Origin: Ignavibacteriales bacterium
Lineage (GTDB): Bacteria > Bacteroidota > Ignavibacteria > Ignavibacteriales > Melioribacteraceae
Length of the DNA stretch: 45,392 nucleotides
Direction: 5' to 3'
Assembly: GCA_021740915.1 (NCBI GenBank)
Contig: JAIOYW010000025.1
Coordinates: 1 to 45,392, forward strand
Position numbers and translations under genes: made by a program. Below are positions 33,729 to 42,583 of the stretch, in pieces. The notes below the pieces were generated by a model. That model was given only the letters and a program-made list of their open reading frames with translations. It was not told where the DNA came from and made no database searches. Each line of letters begins with the position of its first letter. The first letter of the stretch is position 1.

Positions 33729-35288
33729 TTATAAAGGAATATTCGAATGTTTTTTAGGCGGATTACTATCTTTTTTTGTAGCCAGCATCTGAAGCGCTCT
33801 TATAACCCTGAACCTGGTGTTTCTTGGTTCAATAACATCATCAATGTAACCATACTTAGCGGCGACATAAGGATTGGCAAATTTCATTTTATATTCCTGT
33901 TCCTTCTCGGCAATGAATTTTACTTTTTCCTGATCGTCTTCAATCTGACTAAGTTCCTTTGCATGGAGCACTTCTATTGCGCCTTTAGGTCCCATAACAG
34001 CAATTTCAGCCACAGGCCAGGCATAGTTAATATCACCGCGGAGATGTTTTGAACTCATGACGTCATAAGCCCCGCCATAAGCTTTCCGGATAATAACTGT
34101 AACTTTTGGTACGGTAGCCTCGCCATATGCGAAAAGAAGTTTTGCACCGTGAATAATTATTCCGCCATATTCCTGGGCTGTTCCGGGTAAGAATCCGGGG
34201 ACATCAACCAGGGTCACGATCGGTATGTTAAAAGCATCGCAGAATCGGACGAAACGAGCCGCTTTGCGTGATGCATTTATATCCAGAACACCTGCGAGAT
34301 ATGAAGGCTGGTTTGCGACAATCCCTACTGGGAAACCGTTGAATTTTGCAAATCCGGTTATTATATTCGCAGCATAATTCCTTTGTACCTCAAGAAATTC
34401 ACCGTAGTCAACAATCGACTCGATAACCTCTTTCATGTCGTAGGGTTTATTCGGATTATCAGGCACAATTTCATTAAGCCTGTCTTCCATTCTTTCGATG
34501 GGATCATCACAAGGCGAAACCGGAGGATCTTCAAGATTATTCTGGGGCATATAACTTAAAAGTTTTCTAATAAGCAGTATGCCTTCCTGCTCGTCTTCGG
34601 CGACAAAATGAGTAACGCCGGACTTCGACCCGTGAATAACCGCTCCGCCAAGTTCCTCATCGGTTACTATTTCGCCGGTCACCGTCTTTACAACCTTTGG
34701 ACCGGTGACGAACATATAGCTGGTGCCTTTGCTCATTATCGTAAAATCCGTGAGAGCCGGTGAATATACTGCTCCGCCGGCACAAGGACCGAAAATCGCA
34801 GAAATTTGTGGTACTAAGCCGGATGCTAAAATATTTCTCTGGAAAATTTCAGCGTATCCGCCGAGACTTTTTACACCCTCCTGAATACGAGCGCCGCCGC
34901 TATCATTTATTCCTATTAACGGAGCACCCACTTTCATGGCTTTGTCCATGACCTTGCATATCTTCTGGGCATACATTTCAGAAAGTGATCCGCCGAATAC
35001 TGTAAAATCCTGAGAAAAGACATAAACCAGTCTTCCGTCAATTGTCCCGTAACCTGTCACAACACCATCAGAAAGATATGTCTGCTTGTCGAGTCCGAAA
35101 TCTACTGTCCTGTGTGAGACAAACATATCAAATTCCTCAAAACTGCCTTCATCAAGCAGCATTTCAATACGCTCACGGGCTGTAAACTTACCCTTCCTGT
35201 GCTGGGATTCAATTCTTTTTTCACCCCCGCCAAGACGCGCTTTTGCGCGCATATCCATCAATTCTTTAATCTTATCCTGCATTGGCAT
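33729..35288 (-). CDS. mmdA: Methylmalonyl-CoA decarboxylase carboxyltransferase (MmdA/acyl-CoA carboxylase beta)
   Basis: A 519-residue carboxyltransferase of the crotonase-like acyl-CoA carboxylase beta family. It has N-terminal '[22 protein letters not shown]', the acyl-CoA oxyanion segments '[14 protein letters not shown]' (near 125-138) and '[19 protein letters not shown]' (near 163-181), and the carboxybiotin-binding C-domain ('[18 protein letters not shown]', '[16 protein letters not shown]'). It transfers the carboxyl group of methylmalonyl-CoA to biotin, giving propionyl-CoA. With no biotin carboxylase gene nearby but a membrane decarboxylase following, it should run in the decarboxylating direction. 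GAGG precedes the ATG by about 10 nt. It starts 23 bp after the epimerase gene. Confidence 0.9.
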   Translation of the reverse strand: MPMQDKIKELMDMRAKARLGGGEKRIESQHRKGKFTARERIEMLLDEGSFEEFDMFVSHRTVDFGLDKQTYLSDGVVTGYGTIDGRLVYVFSQDFTVFGGSLSEMYAQKICKVMDKAMKVGAPLIGINDSGGARIQEGVKSLGGYAEIFQRNILASGLVPQISAIFGPCAGGAVYSPALTDFTIMSKGTSYMFVTGPKVVKTVTGEIVTDEELGGAVIHGSKSGVTHFVAEDEQEGILLIRKLLSYMPQNNLEDPPVSPCDDPIERMEDRLNEIVPDNPNKPYDMKEVIESIVDYGEFLEVQRNYAANIITGFAKFNGFPVGIVANQPSYLAGVLDINASRKAARFVRFCDAFNIPIVTLVDVPGFLPGTAQEYGGIIIHGAKLLFAYGEATVPKVTVIIRKAYGGAYDVMSSKHLRGDINYAWPVAEIAVMGPKGAIEVLHAKELSQIEDDQEKVKFIAEKEQEYKMKFANPYVAAKYGYIDDVIEPRNTRFRVIRALQMLATKKDSNPPKKHSNIPL

Positions 35289-35311
35289 AATAAATTTTCC
35301 TCAAATACCTG

Positions 35312-35716
35312 CTATGGTTTCTCACATAATTCTGTTAAAACGCCGTTAGTCGATTTTGGATGAAGAAACGCAATATTCAATCCCTCAGCTCCTTTCCGCG
35401 GCTGCTTATCGATAAGAGTAACCCCTTTCGATTCAATTTCGGAAAGAGCGCCCTGAAGACCTTTCACACTAAAAGCAAGGTGATGAATTCCTTCACCTTT
35501 TTTCTCAATAAATTTTCCGATTGGACCTTCGGGGTCAGTCGATTCAAGAAGTTCAATCTTAGTCTGTCCGACCATAAAAAATGCAGTTTTTACTTTCTGG
35601 TCTTTTACTTCCTCAATAGCATAACATTTAAGCCCAAGTATTTCCTGGTAATATTCAATCGCCTTATCGAGGTTTTTAACCGCAATTCCTATATGTTCTA
35701 TGTGGGAAACGTCCAT
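35312..35716 (-). CDS. mce: Methylmalonyl-CoA epimerase
   Basis: A 134-residue VOC-fold enzyme that interconverts (R)- and (S)-methylmalonyl-CoA, supplying the isomer required by the mutase or the decarboxylase. It contains the metal-ligand strands 'IEHIGIAVKNLDKAIEYYQEI' (near 6-26), 'TKIELLESTDPEGPIGKFIEKKGEGIHHLAF' (glutamate near 54 and histidine near 79) and a terminal 'GVLTELCEK' with the second glutamate. All match the MCEE family, and the length is standard. It is the first gene of the decarboxylase operon. A near-consensus TAGTATTTG lies about 38 bp upstream of its start on the minus strand. Confidence 0.92.
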   Translation of the reverse strand: MDVSHIEHIGIAVKNLDKAIEYYQEILGLKCYAIEEVKDQKVKTAFFMVGQTKIELLESTDPEGPIGKFIEKKGEGIHHLAFSVKGLQGALSEIESKGVTLIDKQPRKGAEGLNIAFLHPKSTNGVLTELCEKP

Positions 35717-35989
35717 AAAAAAATTCCGTTTTGATTTAACAGCTAAAAGTTTAGCAAATACTATGCCGTATTTATTAACCTGAACATATAAAAAAATATA
35801 TTCCTAAAGGATTATTAATTCGGACACTTACTCTCTGCTCCACTTAATTCTCCATGAAAATATTCTCATTAGTTGGAATGTGCTTATTTTAATTGATAAG
35901 TAATGAATTGATCATTAAGATATTCACTATTTTATTATAGTTTTATTGAGTAATTTCTAACCTATATCAATAAAAATTTGGAATGATAA
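35717..35989. promoter_or_regulatory. Divergent AT-rich promoter region between mce and the M14 peptidase
   Basis: This 273-bp spacer should carry promoters for both divergent units. For the minus strand, TAGTATTTG (about 35754-35762) resembles the TAnnTTTG box with one extra base. For the plus strand I see only an AT-rich run ending AAAATTTGG before the peptidase start. No gene or strong hairpin is visible. Confidence 0.35.
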
Positions 35990-38713
35990 ATGTCGCTGAT
36001 AACAGGAAATAAAAAGCAGATTTTTCTGCTGTATTTTTTACTTGCATTTTCTATAATTGATGCTCAAAAAATCAAATCGCCGGATGAATTTTTCCCGGGC
36101 ATTTTCGGGCAGCGTCCAATGAAATATTATGAGACTGTTGAGTATTTCAATTATCTTGTTCAGAACTCCCCAATGATCGGTTTTGAATCGGGGCTGACTC
36201 ATCAGGGAAGGAAGCTGTATCATTATATCATTAGTTCGACTGAAAATATGAGCCGGCTGGGTGAAATAAAAAAGAATGTTTCAATTATTGCGGATCCGGG
36301 AAACCCTGCCGGGGCTTCGTCTGATTTGATCTCCCGGACACCCGGTGTTGCAATGATGATGTATTCAATTCACGGCAATGAAGCATCGGGCACGGATGCG
36401 GCGATTCGTTTGGCTCATTACCTTTCCTCCGGGGATGATCCCAAAGTCAGAGAAATTTTACAAAATCTTGTTGTAATAATTTATCCTATGGAAAACCCCG
36501 ACGGGCGGGAACGTTTTCTCAGTCAGGCTGAGCAGTGGGTTGGAACGGTTCCGAATCCCGACTCCAGAAGTATGCCGCATTCGGGACTCTGGCCCTCCGG
36601 ACGCACGAATCATTACCATTTTGATCTGAACAGGGACTGGATATTTCTTACTCAGCCGGAAACCAGATCGAGAGTAAAAATAATCACGGAATGGAATCCT
36701 CAGCTTGTTGTAGATGCTCACGAAATGGGATCATTCAGTTCATTTCTTTTCAATCCTCCGAGAGAGCCAATAAATCCCAACATAGATTCCAGAATACTTG
36801 AATGGTGGAATGTTTTCGGCAGGGATTTATCTGAAGCTTTTGATAAGCAGGGCTGGAGTTATTATTCGGGTGAATGGCTTGAAGAATGGTATCCTGGTTA
36901 CGGCAGTTCATGGCCTTCCTATCTTGGCGCTGTGGCTATTTTGTATGAACAGGCAAGAACTTCCGGAACGCTCGTAAAACGACCTGATGGGACAGTTCTA
37001 ACTTTTGCAAAAAGTGTCGATCACCAGTTTACAGCCTCCATGGCAAACCTTATAACCGCCTCTGCAAGAAAAGACGATCTCCTGAAATTGTACAGAGAGA
37101 CCAGGATATCAAAAGAGAAAAAAAACGGGAAAGCTGTCAAGTATTTTGTGTTCTCTCCAACTGAAAATAAATCAAGGTTAAACAATCTGGTGGAAATACT
37201 GAACGCTCAGAGTATTGAAATATTCACGGCTGACAGAAGTTTCAAAGCCGAAGCCCGTTCTTATTACGAAACAGAACAAACAAAGGTCGATTTTCCTGCC
37301 GGTTCAGTTGTTATTCCTCTAAATCAGCCGGTCCACGCCCTTATAAAAGCCCTGCTTGAGTTTGATACAAGGTTCGACAATAAATTTCTCCAATGGGAAC
37401 GTGAATCAATACTTAAAGGCGAGGGATCCCAACTGTATGAAGTTACGACATGGTCTCTGCCGATGGCTTATGATCTGAAGTGTTATGAGATTAAAGACGA
37501 AATAAAAACCGGACTAACAAAATTCCGGGGTGAGGATTTAGCGTCATTCAGTTTTCCCGGTGAATCCCGTTACGGCTACCTGTTTGAATATTTCGATGAT
37601 ACGGCTGTTAAATTCCTGCTCGATCTTTTGAATAACGGAGTTAAAATCAGAACAGCAGTTAAAGATTTTTCCCATGACGGCAAGAATTATAAAAAAGGAA
37701 CAATGCTGATCAGGAACATTGAGAATGACACAGACCTTGAGGAAAAACTTCACAAATTCAGTCAGGCGCATAATGTCAGAATTATTCCTGCTAACAGTGC
37801 CCGCAGCAGCAAAGGCTCTGATCTTGGAGGAGATGATTTCAGGATGCTCAGACAGCCGAAAATTGCTATTGCTGCCGGGGATGACATTTCTATGGATAGT
37901 TTCGGGACCATCTGGTTTCTACTGGATAAAATGTTAGGAAACCGGGTATCTCTTATTCCGTCGAATTTCCTTTCAAGGTCCGATCTCTCGAATTATAATG
38001 TCCTTATAATACCTTCGGCAAGGGGATGGGCACAGGGATTTTTTACTAAACCTGTTATAAGCAGCCTGCGAGCCTGGGTTAATGACGGCGGCACACTTAT
38101 TCTATCAGGCAACTCTTCAGTTATGGCTGCTGATTCTTCTGTCAGATTATCCGGCAACCTGCTGCGCTCACAGAATCTCGACAAGATCAGCGATTTATAT
38201 ACCGCTATTAATCATTCGCGTCTGTTCAACCAGATTAAAATTGACTCCCTGAATGTCTGGGAAAAAGGTATTCCCGAATCCCCAATCTCCGGAAAGGATA
38301 CACTAAGTTTAAAAAGTCTCCGCCAGAAAGAAAAGCTTTACGAAAAATTTATGCCCCAGGGAGTGATATTAAAAGGCGAATTGAATCTGGAGCAATGGCT
38401 CACTTTCGGGATGACGGAAAATGTGCCTGTGTTTTATTCTTCCGGAGAAGTCCTTTATTCAAAAAATCCGAATGAAACAGTAGCACGCTTTCCCGATGAA
38501 AATCTCCGACTTTCTGGCTTATTATGGCCTGAAGCCGGATTCCGATTGAAAAACTCATCATTCCTTACGAGAGAAAATTCCGGAAGAGGGCAGATTATTT
38601 CTTTTGTTGAAGATCCATTTTTCAGGGCTGCGTTCCATGGTACTGCACGACTTTTTCTTAATGCTGCGATACTTGGTCCGGGACTGGGAACGAACTGGAG
38701 CGCCCCGTGGTAG
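35990..38713 (+). CDS. Exported M14-family zinc carboxypeptidase
   Basis: A 907-residue secreted peptidase with a signal peptide ending near 'SIIDA-QK' (residue ~25). The M14 zinc site is complete: H128 and E131 in 'SIHGNEASG', H244 in 'VDAHEMG' and the catalytic glutamate E320 in 'ILYEQARTSG'; 'HFDLNRDW' and 'MENPDGRERF' are typical companion motifs. Residues from about 630 to 740 look like a class I amidotransferase-like (flavodoxin-like) domain ('NVLIIPSARGWAQGF', 'WVNDGGTLILSG'), a combination known in large Bacteroidota M14 peptidases. It probably digests external peptides. Its stop lies 6 bp from the convergent polyferredoxin stop with no terminator between them. Confidence 0.85.
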   Translation: MSLITGNKKQIFLLYFLLAFSIIDAQKIKSPDEFFPGIFGQRPMKYYETVEYFNYLVQNSPMIGFESGLTHQGRKLYHYIISSTENMSRLGEIKKNVSIIADPGNPAGASSDLISRTPGVAMMMYSIHGNEASGTDAAIRLAHYLSSGDDPKVREILQNLVVIIYPMENPDGRERFLSQAEQWVGTVPNPDSRSMPHSGLWPSGRTNHYHFDLNRDWIFLTQPETRSRVKIITEWNPQLVVDAHEMGSFSSFLFNPPREPINPNIDSRILEWWNVFGRDLSEAFDKQGWSYYSGEWLEEWYPGYGSSWPSYLGAVAILYEQARTSGTLVKRPDGTVLTFAKSVDHQFTASMANLITASARKDDLLKLYRETRISKEKKNGKAVKYFVFSPTENKSRLNNLVEILNAQSIEIFTADRSFKAEARSYYETEQTKVDFPAGSVVIPLNQPVHALIKALLEFDTRFDNKFLQWERESILKGEGSQLYEVTTWSLPMAYDLKCYEIKDEIKTGLTKFRGEDLASFSFPGESRYGYLFEYFDDTAVKFLLDLLNNGVKIRTAVKDFSHDGKNYKKGTMLIRNIENDTDLEEKLHKFSQAHNVRIIPANSARSSKGSDLGGDDFRMLRQPKIAIAAGDDISMDSFGTIWFLLDKMLGNRVSLIPSNFLSRSDLSNYNVLIIPSARGWAQGFFTKPVISSLRAWVNDGGTLILSGNSSVMAADSSVRLSGNLLRSQNLDKISDLYTAINHSRLFNQIKIDSLNVWEKGIPESPISGKDTLSLKSLRQKEKLYEKFMPQGVILKGELNLEQWLTFGMTENVPVFYSSGEVLYSKNPNETVARFPDENLRLSGLLWPEAGFRLKNSSFLTRENSGRGQIISFVEDPFFRAAFHGTARLFLNAAILGPGLGTNWSAPW

Positions 38714-38719
38714 TTCTGT

Positions 38720-40255
38720 TCAGAAGGGAAAATCATCTGTCTGTATATGCCTGATTTTCTCCTCTTTTAGTTTTTCTGCGGATTCATGGCGGATGAGTCC
38801 GTCAACATAAATTGATTTATACGGTTTGGTGGGGCATGCATGCTCACATGCTCCACAGCCGATACAGTAGCGGTTATCGAGAGCAGGAACCCTAAGACCG
38901 TCTTTATCAACCATTCTCACTGCTTTTGTCGGACAGTGTTCGGCACAGGCACCACAATCTTTTTTATCGGTAAAAACCACACAATTCTTCTCAATCAGAA
39001 CTGCTTTTCCCAGGCGGGTGAGTTTTTTTACCTCATCCCTGATCGGCATTATTGCACCTGTCGGACAGATTTCAGAACAGAGGACACAATCAAAATTGCA
39101 GTATGATTTTGCAAAGTCCAATCTTGGCTTGAAGATATTCTGAAACCCGTAATCTGAGAACGATGCGTCCAGGACACCCGTCGGACAGGCAGAAACACAA
39201 AGCTGACAAGCAGTACATTTTTCGAGGAAATTATCGTAAGACACCGAACCGGGGGGACATACCGCAAACTCCCTGTAAACTGGTATTTTGCTGCGCAATG
39301 TGTCGATACCCGCTAATCGAAACTGTTCAGGACTCAGATTTATTCCGAAAAGTGCGGCACTAAAAAGAAAGTTTCTCCTGCTTTCGTCAGGCGCCGGAAT
39401 ATTTTTCGTGGTGATGGAAGTAGAATATTTTATTGATTCTGAAGGGCAGATATCAATGCAATTGAAACAAAGAACACATTGCGAATTATCTATTTGTTTT
39501 TGCTTCGTATCAATACAACCCGATTTACAGAATTTCTCACATGCTCCACATCCGATACAGGAATGTTGGTCAATCGATACTCTGAATTTTGAGAATTTCG
39601 AAACAAATGCGAGGGCTGCTCCGGCAGGACAGAGATAATTACAGAACAATCTTCCGTTCTTTCCCACGAAATAATACAGAAATCCCAGAGTAACCGTGCC
39701 GTAAATGAACATAAAAGATAATTCACGTCCGGTCATCGGTTCAACAATAATTAACCTGTTCATTATCCCGGAACCGGCTGTCAGATTGACTGAATTTGAA
39801 ATTAAAGTGAGAAACACTCCGGATATAATCCTGCCAAAATTGCTGAACGGATCAAGAAATACCAATGCAATATTTTCTTTTATCAAAACAGAAAAAATTA
39901 AAAGAGCTACGAGCAATGTTGGAATAATAATTTTTACTCTCCGTGCCCTGTATTTTATCTTCTTTTTCCTGATCCTGCCTAATATATCCTGCAGAATTCC
40001 GAAGGGGCAGAGAACTGAACAATATACCCTGCCGAATATTATTGTCATAAGTAAAATGAGAAGTATGGCGATAAGGCTAAAAAGGGTAAAACCTGTTGAA
40101 ACAGTTATCACTAAAGGAATGATCTGCGAGTATTTAAATATGTCCGCTAATAACGGGGATATTGTTTCATCTGTTACAATAAACGCAGCGAAAGCGAAAA
40201 TGAAAAATATTAAGGCAGCAAAACTGCGGTACTGCCGCAGCCCGGGTTTTTTCAT
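38720..40255 (-). CDS. Membrane polyferredoxin: NapH-like domain fused to multi-[4Fe-4S] domain
   Basis: A 511-residue redox protein. The N-terminal ~215 residues have about five helices and two NapH/YccM-type CxxxCP motifs ('YCSVLCPFG', 'FCNYLCPAG'). Two ferredoxin motifs follow ('CIGCGACEKFC', 'CVLCFNCIDICP'). At R293-R294 a Tat-like 'SRRNFLFSAALFG' occurs inside the protein, followed by a hydrophobic stretch and a second set of clusters ('CTACQLCVSACP', 'CNFDCVLCSEICP', 'CGACAEHCP', 'CIGCGACEHACP'). It looks like a NapH-type protein fused to a NapG-like, formerly Tat-exported ferredoxin. It probably carries electrons across or along the membrane; donor and acceptor are unknown. Its ATG overlaps the DUF362 stop by 1 nt (TGATG). 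Confidence 0.82.
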   Translation of the reverse strand: MKKPGLRQYRSFAALIFFIFAFAAFIVTDETISPLLADIFKYSQIIPLVITVSTGFTLFSLIAILLILLMTIIFGRVYCSVLCPFGILQDILGRIRKKKIKYRARRVKIIIPTLLVALLIFSVLIKENIALVFLDPFSNFGRIISGVFLTLISNSVNLTAGSGIMNRLIIVEPMTGRELSFMFIYGTVTLGFLYYFVGKNGRLFCNYLCPAGAALAFVSKFSKFRVSIDQHSCIGCGACEKFCKSGCIDTKQKQIDNSQCVLCFNCIDICPSESIKYSTSITTKNIPAPDESRRNFLFSAALFGINLSPEQFRLAGIDTLRSKIPVYREFAVCPPGSVSYDNFLEKCTACQLCVSACPTGVLDASFSDYGFQNIFKPRLDFAKSYCNFDCVLCSEICPTGAIMPIRDEVKKLTRLGKAVLIEKNCVVFTDKKDCGACAEHCPTKAVRMVDKDGLRVPALDNRYCIGCGACEHACPTKPYKSIYVDGLIRHESAEKLKEEKIRHIQTDDFPF

Positions 40256-41154
40256 CAGAGCATTATTTTTCTGATATTCAGTTTTTCAAGATCTTTTCTT
40301 CCCACGCCGAGTTTTGCAGCCTCCTCAATATATCTCACATCAGCTGCCTCAAATCCGAGTAATTTTGCGGCTGCGGTATCGGCAGTGACCATATCACGGC
40401 TGATCAGCAGAGATTTCATCATTACCGTGTCGGCTTCTGATAAACCACGGGGTCCGTTTCTCTGCATCACGTTCCAGGCATCCACAATGTTCAGATCGGG
40501 TTTCCTGAATGTACTAAACTCTGCAATACATGTATGAAGATCATTTCTATGCCAGTAACCGCGATCCCACACAATCCCCATTAAATTTTTCATCGAGACT
40601 GTCAAGCGGGCACCGCCATGAGATTTGAGAATCGGAACATTGATAAAAACATCGGAATCAAGAATAAGTTCATGAACTTTTGCATCTTTGATCCGGGAGC
40701 CTGCCGGTATTTTAACTGACTGGTAGTATCCTTCGGAATTGCCGGGAACCATTTTTCCGCCGGCTTCATTTACATATTTTTCTATGAGACTATTGGAATA
40801 ACACTTTTTCCAGTTATCACAGGTATTATCAAATACAACCACCTCTTTAGCGCCGGCATCAAGACAATGTTTAATTATCCTGGCAACAAGTCTGGGATTT
40901 GTATTAGCAGCCCGTTCAGGTGAAACATCCCATCCGATATTTGGTTTTATAACCACACGTTGATTCGGACGGACAAATTTTTTCATTCCCCCCAGCTCCG
41001 CAATAGCCTTTTCAAACATTATATCGGGATCCCCGTTCCTGACCGCTACGAGATCAGGAATCTCTCCGCCTGCCAGTACATTTCTGCTCAAACCAATGGT
41101 TGAAAGAGCTGCGCCTGCAAGCACTGAAGTATAAATAAAATCTCTCCGTCTCAT
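40255..41154 (-). CDS. Tat-exported DUF362-domain protein
   Basis: A 299-residue protein with a twin-arginine signal ('MRRRDFIYTSVLAGAALSTIG'). The mature part matches DUF362: 'RVVIKPNIGWDVSPERAANTNP' (near 64-85), 'VVVFDNTCDNWKKC', 'FINVPILKSHGGARLTVSMKNLMG' (near 172-195) and 'NIVDAWNVMQRNGPRG'. DUF362 proteins often sit beside or are fused to ferredoxins; their reaction is not known. Here the polyferredoxin gene is translationally coupled through TGATG, so the two probably form one electron-transfer module in the envelope. A promoter-like block lies at 41175-41195, about 20 bp upstream. Confidence 0.82.
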   Translation of the reverse strand: MRRRDFIYTSVLAGAALSTIGLSRNVLAGGEIPDLVAVRNGDPDIMFEKAIAELGGMKKFVRPNQRVVIKPNIGWDVSPERAANTNPRLVARIIKHCLDAGAKEVVVFDNTCDNWKKCYSNSLIEKYVNEAGGKMVPGNSEGYYQSVKIPAGSRIKDAKVHELILDSDVFINVPILKSHGGARLTVSMKNLMGIVWDRGYWHRNDLHTCIAEFSTFRKPDLNIVDAWNVMQRNGPRGLSEADTVMMKSLLISRDMVTADTAAAKLLGFEAADVRYIEEAAKLGVGRKDLEKLNIRKIML

Positions 41155-41174
41155 TTTTTCTTTGATTTAGAAGT

Positions 41175-41195
41175 CCACAAATCTTAAATTAAATT
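41175..41195 (-). promoter_or_regulatory. Promoter-like block upstream of the DUF362 gene
   Basis: This 21-bp block differs from 31466-31485 by only one inserted base. Read on the minus strand it ends in TAAGATTTG, the TAnnTTTG box with an extra base, about 21 bp before the DUF362 start. Confidence 0.35.
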
Positions 41196-41207
41196 CTTAT
41201 TAAAATA

Positions 41208-41215
41208 TAAATTTG
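41208..41215 (+). promoter_or_regulatory. Candidate -7 box for the rightward 41248-45089 gene group
   Basis: TAAATTTG exactly fits TAnnTTTG and lies 32 bp upstream of the first rightward start at 41248. AAGGGAA (41233-41239) is the likely ribosome-binding site, about 8 nt before the ATG. Confidence 0.45.
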
Positions 41216-41247
41216 TTGTTACTGAAACAATTTAAGGGAAATAAATT

Positions 41248-41775
41248 ATGCAGTCAGCTACAATTTTAACTTTAATAGGTGTTAAAACAAAACTGCTGCT
41301 CTATGATTTTATCGTGCTCAGTTTTGTTTATTTCCTACCTGCATTATCTCATGCTTTCGCCCTTCCGTTATATTTGCTTGAACCGATGCGGCTTGTGCTT
41401 ATTTTTTCCCTTTTTTCGACATCCCGGAAAAACGTTTTTTTCCTGGCTCTCAGTATGCCGCTCTTCTCCTATGTCAGTTCTGGGCATCCATTGCTTATAA
41501 AATCTCTTCTTATTTCATTTGAATTATTAATCAATGCCGTAATTTTCTTCAGATTAAATAAAAGCTGGGATAGCCCTGTGTTTTCTGTTTTAGTAAGTGT
41601 TCTTGCAAGTAAAATTCTTTATTATATATTTAAATACCTGCTCCTGACTTTTGGGTTACTTGATGGTAATCTTATCTCAAGCCCCACCCATATCCAATTG
41701 ATTGTTCTTGCTTTTGCGGGAATAATTACTTTTTTAATGCTGAATTTTCATCAAGTTCCAAAGAATAAGGTTTGA
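41248..41775 (+). CDS. Hypothetical five- or six-TM membrane protein
   Basis: A 175-residue, very hydrophobic protein with helices near residues 16-38, 40-58, 62-80, 84-104, 112-135 and 145-168. The layout vaguely resembles the substrate-binding S component of ECF transporters, but I see no diagnostic motif and do not assign it. Its clear ribosome-binding site and -7 box make it the first gene of a rightward unit; the DUF3298 lipoprotein follows after 7 bp. Confidence 0.65.
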   Translation: MQSATILTLIGVKTKLLLYDFIVLSFVYFLPALSHAFALPLYLLEPMRLVLIFSLFSTSRKNVFFLALSMPLFSYVSSGHPLLIKSLLISFELLINAVIFFRLNKSWDSPVFSVLVSVLASKILYYIFKYLLLTFGLLDGNLISSPTHIQLIVLAFAGIITFLMLNFHQVPKNKV

Positions 41776-41782
41776 TTTTAGA

Positions 41783-42583
41783 ATGCGTACTTCTTTAATA
41801 TTTATTTCAACTATTGTTTTTCTATTTTTTACCGGCTGTGGCCAACCGGAAGCTCCTGTAAAAGTAAATTCCCTCGAATTTGAGATCGTTAAATTCTCTG
41901 ATACGGAAGGAGATTGCGGTGAGCAAGGTTCCGGTTGTGTGGAATTGGCTGTCGAGTATCCAAAAATTAAAAATCTGCTCTCACCCGGGGCTAAAAGAGT
42001 TGATGAGTATATCTGGAAAATTATACTCAGCCCTGTAATAGATGAATCAGAACCCGCAAACATTGAAGCGTTCCGTGATTCACTTTTTTCTATGTTCAGA
42101 GAATTTAAGTCGGAATTTAGTGATTCACCTCAATCATGGATGCTGAACAGGAAAGTAAATCCCGCCTTCAATTCAAAAGGTATTTTCTCGATGGAATATT
42201 TTGAAGAATCATATCTCGGTGGTGCACATGGTATGGAAATGAAGTACTATTATAATATCGATCTTAATTCCGGAAAAGATATTACTTTAAATGAATTGAT
42301 AATTAATGAAAAAATCACAGAATTAAATACGATTGCAGAAGAAATTTTCAGAAAACAGAATAGTATCCCGGCAAAAAGAAAACTTAGTGATGCTGGCTAC
42401 ACATTTGAAAACAACAAATTCCTCCTGAATGAAAATTTTTTAATAACTGAAAACGGTTTGCTTTTCAGATTTAATCCTTATGATATTGGACCTTATTCAA
42501 TTGGATCAACTGAATTAATTATTCCATATAGTTCAATCCGTCATCTAATTATCAGTGATACATTTCCGGGAGCAGTATTATGA
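41783..42583 (+). CDS. DUF3298 (RsiV-like) domain lipoprotein
   Basis: A 266-residue predicted lipoprotein (signal with lipobox FTGC-G, cysteine near residue 19). The body has the usual two-part organisation: an N-terminal DUF4163-like region ('VELAVEYPKIKNLLSPGAKRVDEYIWKII') and a C-terminal DUF3298 domain ('SYLGGAHGMEMKYYYNIDLNSGKDITLNELI' and 'FRFNPYDIGPYSIGSTELIIPYSSI'). The last motif is characteristic of RsiV-like proteins. In Bacillus RsiV binds lysozyme, but here the protein is free-standing without a sigma-factor partner. Its stop overlaps the kinase start by 4 bp. Confidence 0.8.
   Translation: MRTSLIFISTIVFLFFTGCGQPEAPVKVNSLEFEIVKFSDTEGDCGEQGSGCVELAVEYPKIKNLLSPGAKRVDEYIWKIILSPVIDESEPANIEAFRDSLFSMFREFKSEFSDSPQSWMLNRKVNPAFNSKGIFSMEYFEESYLGGAHGMEMKYYYNIDLNSGKDITLNELIINEKITELNTIAEEIFRKQNSIPAKRKLSDAGYTFENNKFLLNENFLITENGLLFRFNPYDIGPYSIGSTELIIPYSSIRHLIISDTFPGAVL

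Noticed and set aside
31672-35288. Oxaloacetate decarboxylase operon
   Set aside because: The carboxyltransferase is of the MmdA/PccB type, not the OadA type, and a methylmalonyl-CoA epimerase heads the operon.
39705-40274. 189-residue rightward frame opposite the polyferredoxin gene
   Set aside because: Antisense to the transmembrane half of a convincing gene; no family resemblance.
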